DNA of 64,000 nt. Source: Niveispirillum cyanobacteriorum. GTDB taxonomy: Bacteria > Pseudomonadota > Alphaproteobacteria > Azospirillales > Azospirillaceae. The position numbers and the translations under genes are program-made. Numbering within the stretch: the stretch's first letter is position 1; each line of letters begins with the position of its first letter. Of this stretch, positions 23,441 to 31,006 are shown one piece after another. The stretch spans positions 1,606,501 to 1,670,500 of the forward strand of contig NZ_CP025611.1 of the NCBI RefSeq assembly GCF_002868735.1, in the 5' to 3' direction. The notes below the pieces were generated by a model. That model worked only from the letters and a program-made list of their open reading frames with translations. It was not told the DNA's origin and ran no database searches.

Positions 23441-24049
23441 ATGTACGGTTATCCCCAGACCATTTCCTTCCCGCAGACGATTTCCTTCCCGCAAACCATT
23501 TCGTATCCGCAGACGATCTCTTATCCCCAGACCATCTCCTGCGCCCCGGTTGGCTGTGCCTATCCCCAGACGATCAGCTTCGCTCAACCGCAGACGATCA
23601 GCTTCGCTCAGCCGCAGACCATCAGCTTCGCGCAGCCCCAGACCATCAGCTTCGCTCAACCGCAGACGATCAGCTTCGCTCAACCGCAGACCATCAGCTT
23701 CGCTCAACCGCAGACCATCAGCTTCGCCCAGCCGCAGACGATTAGCTTCGCTCAGCCCCAGACCATCAGCTTCGCCCAGCCGCAGACGATAAGCTTCGCG
23801 CAGCCGCAGACGATCAGCTTCGCCCAGCCGCAGACGATCAGCTTCGCGCAGCCCCAGACGATCAGCTTCGCCCAGCCGCAGACGATCAGCTTCGCGCAGC
23901 CCCAGACCATCAGCTTTGCGCAGCCGGGCACCATCAGTTTCCCGCAACAGGCGGCGGGTGGGGTACAGGCCCCGGCGGCACCGCCGCAGACGGGTGTGGC
24001 CGGTAATCCCTGGGTGACGCAGACGACTTACTGCCCGCCGGCGGCCTGA
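23441..24049 (+). CDS. repeat peptide with 21 TIS motifs; candidate lanthipeptide-like precursor
   Basis: A 202-aa protein of extreme composition. After MYGY come four PQTISF/PQTISY hexapeptides and PQTISC, then APVGCAY, then 15 copies of the octapeptide PQTISFAQ (residues 42-161), one PGTISF, and a non-repeat tail ending TQTTYCPPAA. It holds only three Cys (34, 39, 198) against 21 Thr-Ile-Ser motifs. There is no signal peptide or membrane segment. GAGAGG precedes the ATG. It lies directly upstream of a kinase/HopA1, LanC, protease operon, so I infer it is that system's substrate; a structural beta-repeat protein is the alternative. No homologue is known to me. Confidence 0.75.
   Translation: MYGYPQTISFPQTISFPQTISYPQTISYPQTISCAPVGCAYPQTISFAQPQTISFAQPQTISFAQPQTISFAQPQTISFAQPQTISFAQPQTISFAQPQTISFAQPQTISFAQPQTISFAQPQTISFAQPQTISFAQPQTISFAQPQTISFAQPQTISFAQPGTISFPQQAAGGVQAPAAPPQTGVAGNPWVTQTTYCPPAA
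23564..23923 (+). repeat. 15 tandem 24-bp units encoding PQTISFAQ
   Basis: The unit reads approximately CCGCAGACGATCAGCTTC plus GCNCAR. Units differ almost only at synonymous positions (ACG/ACC, ATC/ATT/ATA, GCT CAA / GCG CAG / GCC CAG, CCG/CCC), while the encoded octapeptide is unchanged in all 15. Confidence 0.95.
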
Positions 24050-24122
24050 CATCCGCCTGTAACGGGCCGGTGGGGATGCTACCCTGCCGGCCCAGTTGCC
24101 CAGCCCTTGCGAAGGCGGCCCC

Positions 24123-26273
24123 ATGTTTCTGCTGGCCAGTGATATTGCGCCCTTTCTGCTGTCACGCGATCTGCTGACACAGCGCGATGTCGCGGGCGAC
24201 CAGTTGCGGGTGCGGGAGGTACGGCGGCGTAACCGCAGCTTCCGTGTCTCCGGCATCGACGGGCCGGGCCTGTTCATCAAGCAGGTAGCGGCATCGGCCC
24301 CTGACCTGGCCGGGTCGATCGGGCGGGAGGCGGCATTGCACCAGCTGGCGGAGACGGTGCCGGCCCTGGCCGTCCTGCGGGGCGCCACGGTGCGCCTGCG
24401 CCGGTTTGAGGAAGGGCGGCAGGCCCTGATCTTCGATCTGTTTGCCGAGGCCGAGACGCTGGACGCCCATTACCGCCGCACAAAGCGGATGGATGTCGAT
24501 ATCCTGGCGCTGCTGGGCGCCGGTCTGGCCGGCATCCATGCAGAGGCAGAGCCGATTGCGACCATGATCGGCACGCAGATCGCGGCACAGCGCGTGGCCC
24601 CCTGGATACTGACCATCGGGCGGCGGGATGTGCCCCTGTTCGGGGCGGGGGGCGCGCAACTGGTCGCGATGATCCGCGCCACGCCCAGCGTCCTCCAAGG
24701 TCTGGAGGGGGCGCTGTCGCGCTGGCAGCCGCGCACCCTGATCCAGGGTGACATGAAATGGGACAATATCCTGGTGCGGGGTGGGCCGGCGGGGGTGCCG
24801 GAGCTGCGCATCGTGGATTGGGAGCTGGCCGATATTGGCGATCCGTTGTGGGATGTGGCGGGGGTCCTGTCCGGCTTTTACGCTTCCTGGCTGGTGGAAG
24901 ATGGGCACCTGCCCTGGATGGCCGATCCCACAGCCCAACCCCGCGCGCCGGAACCGGTGCCCATGAAACCGCTGACCGCCATGTTCCCGGCCATGGCCGG
25001 GTTCTGGCAGGCGGCGACGGGCGGACGCTGGCAGGCCGATGATGGGGACTTGCGCGCCATTGTGCCCTATCTGGGGGCGCGGCTGCTGCAAAGTGCCATG
25101 GAGAGCACTTTTACCTCCCCCACTGTGCCGCCGCTGGCCGCCGAATTGACCAATCTGGCCGGTCTGGCCTTCAGCGATGCCGACCGGTTCATGACGGAGT
25201 TCATGGGGGTTGGCACGGTCGCGGCAGGCCGGGCGCCCGAAGCGGTGACGCGCACCATTGATGAACCCGCACCCCGTGCCGCCGGCATGTGGGCCGCCCC
25301 CGCCCTGATCGCCATTGCGGAGGCGGTGCGGATCGTGTCGCCGCAATCGGTGCAACTGCCGGGACTGCCACCCGTGCCGGTATCGGTGCAGCCGGGACAG
25401 GATGTGCGGGTGGCAATGGTGGATGCCATTTGGCCCCTGCTTTATGAACAGGCCTATACCAAGCCCTGGACCGGTACGGCGACAGAGGCGACGGCCCGCG
25501 ACCTGACGCCCGATCCTGCCCTGATCGCGGCCCTGTCGGCGGCCAACGCCGGACAGCCGGTATTGGACCGGGGTTGGCAGGTCTATCAGGTGACGCCGGA
25601 CGGGCGGCTGCATGTGGAAAAGGGCGGGATGTACCGTGTGGTGACGGCGGCCCAGGCGGGATTGCCGCCCGGATACACGCCGCCGCCGGGCCAGCGCATC
25701 GACATCCCCATGCCGAACCAGGCCGTGACGGCACAGGCCGGATATTTCCACGCGTTCGGCGAAACCCCGGCCAGTGCGGCGGATGAGGGCGAACTGGCGC
25801 GGCTTTATTTCAATGTCGCCGCCGACCAGGCACCGGCCCTGCTGCACCTGCTGACCCTGGGTCTGAACCGCTATTTCATTCCATTCAGCCTGAAATGCCC
25901 GTCCTCGCCGGCGCTTTATGACCGGGTCGACACGCTGGTCCTGTACCCGCCGCGCCGGTATCTGCCACTGGTGCTGGAGGTGCTGGACGAGGCGGTTTCT
26001 GTGCTGGCCCCGCTGCTGCGGTCGGGGGAGCCGCTGTTCACACGCCGGTTGCTGCCGGGGCTGGGCGGGGCCGATGACCCGGGGACGGGCGAAAGCTTCG
26101 GCCAGTCGCGATGCCGGCAGGTGGCGGCGGGGATCATTGATGCCTGGACGGGCGGCGGGGCGCTGATGGATTGCATCGCGGCCCGGCTGACGGGGGCGGG
26201 GCTGCGGCTGGATGCGCTGCATCTGTCGCCGGGGATGGCCGATCTGTACCGACCCTTGGCGAGGACGGCATGA
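24123..26273 (+). CDS. kinase-HopA1 fusion, LxmK/LxmY-like dehydratase candidate
   Basis: A 716-aa two-part protein. Residues about 1-380 are an aminoglycoside-phosphotransferase-like kinase: the catalytic loop LIQGDMKWDNIL (Asp210, Asn215) and metal-binding IVDWELADIGDP (Asp232). Residues about 390-690 resemble the HopA1 effector fold: ARLYFNVAADQ, PFSLKCPSSPALYDRVDTLV and GESFGQSRCRQ. In class V lanthipeptide systems separate proteins with these domains phosphorylate Ser/Thr and then eliminate phosphate. The fusion, plus a LanC gene overlapping by ATGA, suggests a one-piece dehydratase; this is inference. ATG 24123 follows GAAGG. Confidence 0.75.
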   Translation: MFLLASDIAPFLLSRDLLTQRDVAGDQLRVREVRRRNRSFRVSGIDGPGLFIKQVAASAPDLAGSIGREAALHQLAETVPALAVLRGATVRLRRFEEGRQALIFDLFAEAETLDAHYRRTKRMDVDILALLGAGLAGIHAEAEPIATMIGTQIAAQRVAPWILTIGRRDVPLFGAGGAQLVAMIRATPSVLQGLEGALSRWQPRTLIQGDMKWDNILVRGGPAGVPELRIVDWELADIGDPLWDVAGVLSGFYASWLVEDGHLPWMADPTAQPRAPEPVPMKPLTAMFPAMAGFWQAATGGRWQADDGDLRAIVPYLGARLLQSAMESTFTSPTVPPLAAELTNLAGLAFSDADRFMTEFMGVGTVAAGRAPEAVTRTIDEPAPRAAGMWAAPALIAIAEAVRIVSPQSVQLPGLPPVPVSVQPGQDVRVAMVDAIWPLLYEQAYTKPWTGTATEATARDLTPDPALIAALSAANAGQPVLDRGWQVYQVTPDGRLHVEKGGMYRVVTAAQAGLPPGYTPPPGQRIDIPMPNQAVTAQAGYFHAFGETPASAADEGELARLYFNVAADQAPALLHLLTLGLNRYFIPFSLKCPSSPALYDRVDTLVLYPPRRYLPLVLEVLDEAVSVLAPLLRSGEPLFTRRLLPGLGGADDPGTGESFGQSRCRQVAAGIIDAWTGGGALMDCIAARLTGAGLRLDALHLSPGMADLYRPLARTA

Positions 26274-27556
26274 ACCAGATGCTGGCCAGTGCGCCCCTGG
26301 TGGAAGGAAGCGGACATTTCCTGCGCTGCGCGGACGAAATTGGCCGCCGCCTGTGCCGTGACGCACTGCGCACCGGCGACGGAACGCTCAATTGGCTGCG
26401 CACAGAGACGGAGCAGCGGGAAAACCTGACGCAGTTCCTGCTGCGGCCTGTGGGCGGTGACCTGTATCAGGGGGCCGCCGGCATTGCCCTGTTCCTGTGG
26501 ATGTTGCATCAGCGCACGGGCGACCGGATGGTGGCCCGCACCGCCGAACAGGCGCTGACCCTGGCCGAAGAACAGGCCGGCGGAGCGGGTTTCTACACCG
26601 GCGCCGTCGGTACCGGTTGCGTGATGATCAGCATCGGTCTGGCGCAGGGGCGGCAGGACAGGGTGGAACGTGGGCTGGGTCTGGTGGCGCGCGGGGCAGC
26701 GGCGGTGACGGGGGTGGACCTGCTGTCGGGGGGCGCCGGTCTGGTGCCGGTGCTGCTGACCCTGGCACGCACACAAGGGCGGGCGGATTTCACAGGCATG
26801 GCCGTCCAGGCCGGGGAGATGATCCTGGCCGCCGCAGAGGCGGGGCCGGACGGTCTGTCCTGGCCGGCGGCGGATGCATCGGGGCCGCCCCCGACGGGGC
26901 TTGCCCATGGCGGCAGCGGCATGCTTCCGGCCCTGGCCAGCCTGCATCTGGCAACGGGGGAGGCACGCTGGGCCGAGGCGTTGACGGCGGCGTTGCGGTA
27001 TGAACGGTCGCGGTTCGATCCCGTGCGGGGTAACTGGCCCGATTTCCGGGATGCCAACGGCAAACCATCCGCAACCCCGGCTTTCGGCGCCTCCTGGTGC
27101 CATGGCGCGGCGGGGATCGGGCGGTCGCGCCTACGGCTGCTGATGGCCGGCGCGCAGGACCCGCTGCTGGAACAGGAACTGGAGGCGGCGTTGGCCGCCA
27201 TCATCACCTTCCTGTCACGTCCCATGGGCGCGCAGGCGCCGGACCAGAGCTATTGCCACGGGCTGGCCGGGATGGGCGATCTGCTGCTGGATGCCGGGCT
27301 GTGGCGCAACCGCGCCGATTGGACGGCGCTGGCCGCCGGTATCGGCTATCGCGGGATCGAACGGCACGGGCTGCCGCGCACCCCCTGGCCCTGCGGCGTG
27401 CGGGACGTGGGCGAGGTGCCGGGCTTGATGACGGGTCTGGCCGGGATCGGCCATTATCATTTGCGCCTGCATGACCCGGTGACGACGGGCAGCATCCTGC
27501 TGCCCGATCCGTTCCTGGGCACACGCAATAGTCCAACGGGAGGAACCACCCCATGA
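26270..27556 (+). CDS. LanC-like cyclase
   Basis: A 428-aa LanC family protein. Seven GxxG helix-start motifs of the alpha/alpha barrel are visible: YQGAAGI, YTGAVGT, LSGGAGL, AHGGSGM, WCHGAAGI, YCHGLAGM and MTGLAGI. The zinc ligands are Cys277 (SWCHG), Cys329 and His330 (SYCHG). LanC enzymes add Cys thiols to dehydrated Ser/Thr to form lanthionine rings. The ATG overlaps the upstream stop (ATGA) and the stop overlaps the protease start (ATGA), so all are co-translated. Full ligand set implies an active enzyme rather than a eukaryote-like LanCL relic. Confidence 0.88.
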   Translation: MNQMLASAPLVEGSGHFLRCADEIGRRLCRDALRTGDGTLNWLRTETEQRENLTQFLLRPVGGDLYQGAAGIALFLWMLHQRTGDRMVARTAEQALTLAEEQAGGAGFYTGAVGTGCVMISIGLAQGRQDRVERGLGLVARGAAAVTGVDLLSGGAGLVPVLLTLARTQGRADFTGMAVQAGEMILAAAEAGPDGLSWPAADASGPPPTGLAHGGSGMLPALASLHLATGEARWAEALTAALRYERSRFDPVRGNWPDFRDANGKPSATPAFGASWCHGAAGIGRSRLRLLMAGAQDPLLEQELEAALAAIITFLSRPMGAQAPDQSYCHGLAGMGDLLLDAGLWRNRADWTALAAGIGYRGIERHGLPRTPWPCGVRDVGEVPGLMTGLAGIGHYHLRLHDPVTTGSILLPDPFLGTRNSPTGGTTP

Positions 27557-29145
27557 ACGCCCCCAGACATGGCGCCCGCTTTCCCGGTTCCCCGAGAGAG
27601 GACGGCGGCCCGGCGCGGCTGGTCGTGTCACACCGCACGGCGCATCTACAGGACGACGAGCAGCGCAAGCGCGGGCGGGAGCAGTTCGATACCTATGTCG
27701 ACAAGGTGCTGTCCCCCATCACCAATCTGAAACGACAGAAGCAGGCGCCGGGCGACCATGGCCGCCGCATCCTGGTGGTGGAGGGCGATGCCGCAGAGCT
27801 GGAAGTCAAGCTGACGGAACGGCCCGACCATCTTCTGGTGGAACGCGAACTGCCGCGCGATATCCCGCGCCCCCTGCCCCCCGTGCTGCGCGACCTGCAC
27901 CGGCGGGTGAAGCCGGAACCCGCCCCGCGGACAGCGGCGGAGAAGAAGGCGCAGACGGCCCTGCGCCTGACCGTCCTGGCCGATGGGCACCCGGCGGAAG
28001 GCGCGCAGGTAGGCGTCTGGTTTGAAACGGGCGGCGCGGATACCAAGCTGGTGCAGGTGGTGGCCGATGCCAAGGGTGTCGCCGTGCTGCCGTACAAGCA
28101 GGGCTGGACCCCGTCCAAGGGCCTGATCCTGCCCTATGGACGGGCGTGGAGCATGCTGGTCCCCGCCCCGCATGACGGGCAGGTGGTGCAGCTGCCGGCC
28201 CTGCCGCAGGGGCCGGTGGGGTGGTGGCAGGCGCTGACCGGCCATCCCAGCTATGACCCGCATCGGGGTGCCGGACTGCGTATCGGGGTGATCGATACCG
28301 GCGTGGGGCCGAGCCCGCTTCTGTCGCATGTGCAGGGGCTGGGCGCCTTCATCAATGGCGAGTTCATTCCAGGGACCGCCGCCGCCCAGGATGTACAGGA
28401 TCATGGTACCGCCACGGTCGGCCTGCTGGGGGCACGTCCGCCCGTGGACAGCCAGGATTTCTGTGGACTGGTGCCCGGTGCCGATATCGGCGTCGTCCGC
28501 GTCTATCCGGAAAATGGCGGGGCCAGCCAGGTGGACATCGCGTCCGCCATCGACCTGCTGTCGCTGGATTTCAAGGCCGACCTGATCAATCTCAGCCTGG
28601 GTGGGGCGCCGTCGGCCATCGAGCATGACGCCATCATCGCCGCCCGCCTGCGCGGCACGCTGTGTCTGGCATCGGCGGGCAATGGGGAGGGCGGGGCCGT
28701 CACCTATCCCGCCGCCTATCCCGAATGTGTGGCCGTTTCGGCGCTGGGCCTGCTGGGCACAATGCCCGTGGGCAGTTTCGCCGCCAGTTGGATCCCCGAT
28801 ACGCCCGACCGGTTCACGGGCGGCGGCATCTTCGTGCCGGATTTCATCAGCGTCGGCTGGCAGATTGATGCCATCGCGCCGGGAACGGGCCTGATCTCCA
28901 CGATCCCGTCGCGTTATGGTCAGGCCACCCCCTATGCCGATATGAGCGGAACCTCCCTGGCGGCACCGCTGACCACGGGGGTTCTGGCCTCCATCCTGTC
29001 GCGCGACCCGTTTTATGGGGCACTGCCGCGCGGCATGGGACGGGCCGATTACGCGCGCTATGCCCTGACCCGGCAGCTGGTCAATCTGGGCCTTGCCCCC
29101 TGGTACCAGGGTTGTGGCGCGGCGCACGCGCATCCGGTGTTATGA
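27553..29145 (+). CDS. S8 (subtilisin-like) serine protease
   Basis: A 530-aa subtilase with a complete triad: Asp248 (IGVIDTGV), His284 (DHGTATVGLLG), Ser468 (SGTSLAAP), and oxyanion Asn377 (ASAGNGEGG). About 235 residues precede the catalytic domain and do not look like a signal peptide or ordinary propeptide; they are charged, then beta-rich (LRLTVLADGHPAEGAQVGVWFE). With no export signal it probably acts in the cytoplasm, fitting leader removal or cutting between repeats of the peptide at 23441. Coupled by ATGA to genes on both sides. Confidence 0.87.
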   Translation: MNAPRHGARFPGSPREDGGPARLVVSHRTAHLQDDEQRKRGREQFDTYVDKVLSPITNLKRQKQAPGDHGRRILVVEGDAAELEVKLTERPDHLLVERELPRDIPRPLPPVLRDLHRRVKPEPAPRTAAEKKAQTALRLTVLADGHPAEGAQVGVWFETGGADTKLVQVVADAKGVAVLPYKQGWTPSKGLILPYGRAWSMLVPAPHDGQVVQLPALPQGPVGWWQALTGHPSYDPHRGAGLRIGVIDTGVGPSPLLSHVQGLGAFINGEFIPGTAAAQDVQDHGTATVGLLGARPPVDSQDFCGLVPGADIGVVRVYPENGGASQVDIASAIDLLSLDFKADLINLSLGGAPSAIEHDAIIAARLRGTLCLASAGNGEGGAVTYPAAYPECVAVSALGLLGTMPVGSFAASWIPDTPDRFTGGGIFVPDFISVGWQIDAIAPGTGLISTIPSRYGQATPYADMSGTSLAAPLTTGVLASILSRDPFYGALPRGMGRADYARYALTRQLVNLGLAPWYQGCGAAHAHPVL

Positions 29146-30860
29146 GGGCGGGCGGCCTTCTGCACCACCTGGGACAGGGCCTTGTGGCCCTGCTGTTCCT
29201 GCTGACCCTGGCACAGGGGGCCGGGGCGCAAGGTGCCGGTGTGCCGGACGCGCGCAACCAACGCCTGCTGGAGGAAAAGCGGGTGGTAATGGCCGCCGAC
29301 AATATCTATCCCCGCACCCATTTCGCACAGATCATCACGCAGCCGCAGGCCACCCTGTTCCGCCTGACCCAGGGCGTGGTCGGGCGCATGCATGGCGAAC
29401 TGATCGCCTGTTCGCTCTGTACCCAGTTGCCCAACGCCCTGGATGGGTCACTGGTCACCTATACGGATGAGGCCGGGCGGCTGGTGACGCGGGCCGTGTT
29501 TGACCTGCTGCCCAACCTGCGCTGGGGCGATGGCGCGCCGCTGGAACTGGGCGATCTGGAATTCGGCCTGACGGTGGCCAAACGCTACCCGCCCCTGATC
29601 CTGGACCCGACGGGCATCACCTCGCGCATCCGGTCGATGCGGATGGTAGGGGAACGCCGACTGGAAGTGGTCTATGACGGCGTGCTGTGCAAGGAACAGC
29701 TTTTCGTGCCCCCGCCCCTGCCCCGCCGGCTGGAGGAACCGCTCTACAGTGCCGATCCGGCCACCTATTTTCAGCGTACACTCTATTTTACAAAGCGCAC
29801 GCATCCGGGCCTTTATCTGGGGCCGTATGTTATTGAGGCGGAGACGGCGCCCAGCGTGATCAAGCTACGCCGCAACCCTTACTATGCCGGCCCGGCCCCG
29901 TATTTTGAGCATATTGACATGCTGTTTGGCGATCCCGCCGCCGCCGAACAGGGGCTGTTGGACGGGACCATCGATATCCTGCTGCCCAAGAGCGTGCGGG
30001 AGGATGCGCTGATCCGGTTCACCAAGGAACGGCGCGACAGTTTCAAGGTGATCTGGTCGCCATCCTCCACCCTGACCTGGCTGACCCCCAATTTCGACCA
30101 TCCGGCCCTGGGCGACCGGCAGGTGCGCGAGGCGCTGTATCTGGCGCTGGACCGCGAGGCCATGGTGCGCGACCTGACGCTGGGCACCTCGCTGGTGGCA
30201 CCGGGCTATCTGCATCCGGGCCTACCCGCCTATACGGCAGGGTTCCCGCGCTATGGTCATGACCCGGTGCGGGCGGCTTACCTGCTGGACATGGCGGGGT
30301 GGCGCCGGGACAAGGCCGGGCAACGCCGCAATGCCGCGGGGCAGCTGCTGGAAATGACCGTGTCCTACCGCGCCGGCGACCGCAGCGTGGGGCAAGCCCT
30401 GGCCGCCGCCTGGCGCGCCGCCGGATTTGCCATCACGCTGAAGGAAGAGACGGACATTATCGGCACGTTCCGGGCACGCAAGTTCGACATGGTGTTGAGC
30501 AGCATCACCTATGTCGCCAACTCCCCCTCCATGCCGCTCTATTTCCTGTCCAACAGTATTCCGTCGGCGGAGAACGGTATGCAGGGCCTGAACTTTGCCG
30601 GCAACCGCACCCCCGGCCTGGACCGGGCGATCGAGCGAATCGATCGGGCCGGATGCACGCGGGAGGATTTAAGAGAAGCGTGGCTGGGCTTTCAGAAGGA
30701 ACTGATGACCGAATTGCCGCGCATGCCGATGTGGTTCAACAGCGTCGGCACCGTCTTCACCAACCGTCTGGAAGGGGTGGGCAACCCGCCCTTTGGTGAT
30801 CCGGTGCTGACGGTGCAGCGCTGGCGGCCCAAAAGGGCCGCTGCCCCCGCGCGGCCCTGA
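29142..30860 (+). CDS. family 5 extracellular solute-binding protein
   Basis: A 572-aa protein of the peptide-binding DppA/OppA type (SBP_bac_5). A signal peptide (LGQGLVALLFLLTLAQGAGAQG) is followed by QATLFRLTQGVVGR, VFDLLPNLRWGDGAPLELGDLEFGL and NFDHPALGDRQVREALYLALDREAMV, which are family hallmarks. It is usually the receptor of a peptide importer, but no permease or ATPase is adjacent. As the last of four ATGA-coupled genes it may bind the mature product for immunity, sensing or re-uptake. ATG 29142 overlaps the protease stop. Confidence 0.82.
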   Translation: MRAGGLLHHLGQGLVALLFLLTLAQGAGAQGAGVPDARNQRLLEEKRVVMAADNIYPRTHFAQIITQPQATLFRLTQGVVGRMHGELIACSLCTQLPNALDGSLVTYTDEAGRLVTRAVFDLLPNLRWGDGAPLELGDLEFGLTVAKRYPPLILDPTGITSRIRSMRMVGERRLEVVYDGVLCKEQLFVPPPLPRRLEEPLYSADPATYFQRTLYFTKRTHPGLYLGPYVIEAETAPSVIKLRRNPYYAGPAPYFEHIDMLFGDPAAAEQGLLDGTIDILLPKSVREDALIRFTKERRDSFKVIWSPSSTLTWLTPNFDHPALGDRQVREALYLALDREAMVRDLTLGTSLVAPGYLHPGLPAYTAGFPRYGHDPVRAAYLLDMAGWRRDKAGQRRNAAGQLLEMTVSYRAGDRSVGQALAAAWRAAGFAITLKEETDIIGTFRARKFDMVLSSITYVANSPSMPLYFLSNSIPSAENGMQGLNFAGNRTPGLDRAIERIDRAGCTREDLREAWLGFQKELMTELPRMPMWFNSVGTVFTNRLEGVGNPPFGDPVLTVQRWRPKRAAAPARP

Positions 30861-31006
30861 CCAAGCGTTAAGTACATGTGGTTGAATATCAGCGAAGTTT
30901 GGGCAATCCTGCATAATGATGATGTGTGACGGATGAAAGACCGGGGAATGAGGGATCAGGACTGGTCTGGATCGGGCAAGGATAGCCCGCCCCGGCGGCG
31001 GATCAG

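Noticed and set aside
23564-23923. Regular 24-bp repeats that could be mistaken for a CRISPR array.
   Set aside because: There are no spacers; units are contiguous and in frame with a protein, and no cas genes are nearby.
23423-24388. A 321-codon minus-strand frame made of RLREADG/RLRLGEADG repeats.
   Set aside because: It is the antisense image of the PQTISFAQ repeat; the repeat phase is set by the plus-strand peptide, which has a ribosome site and synonymous-only variation.
30824-30841. Hairpin GCGGCCC-AAAA-GGGCCGC at the end of the binding-protein gene as a terminator.
   Set aside because: It lies inside the coding sequence, and no T-run follows.
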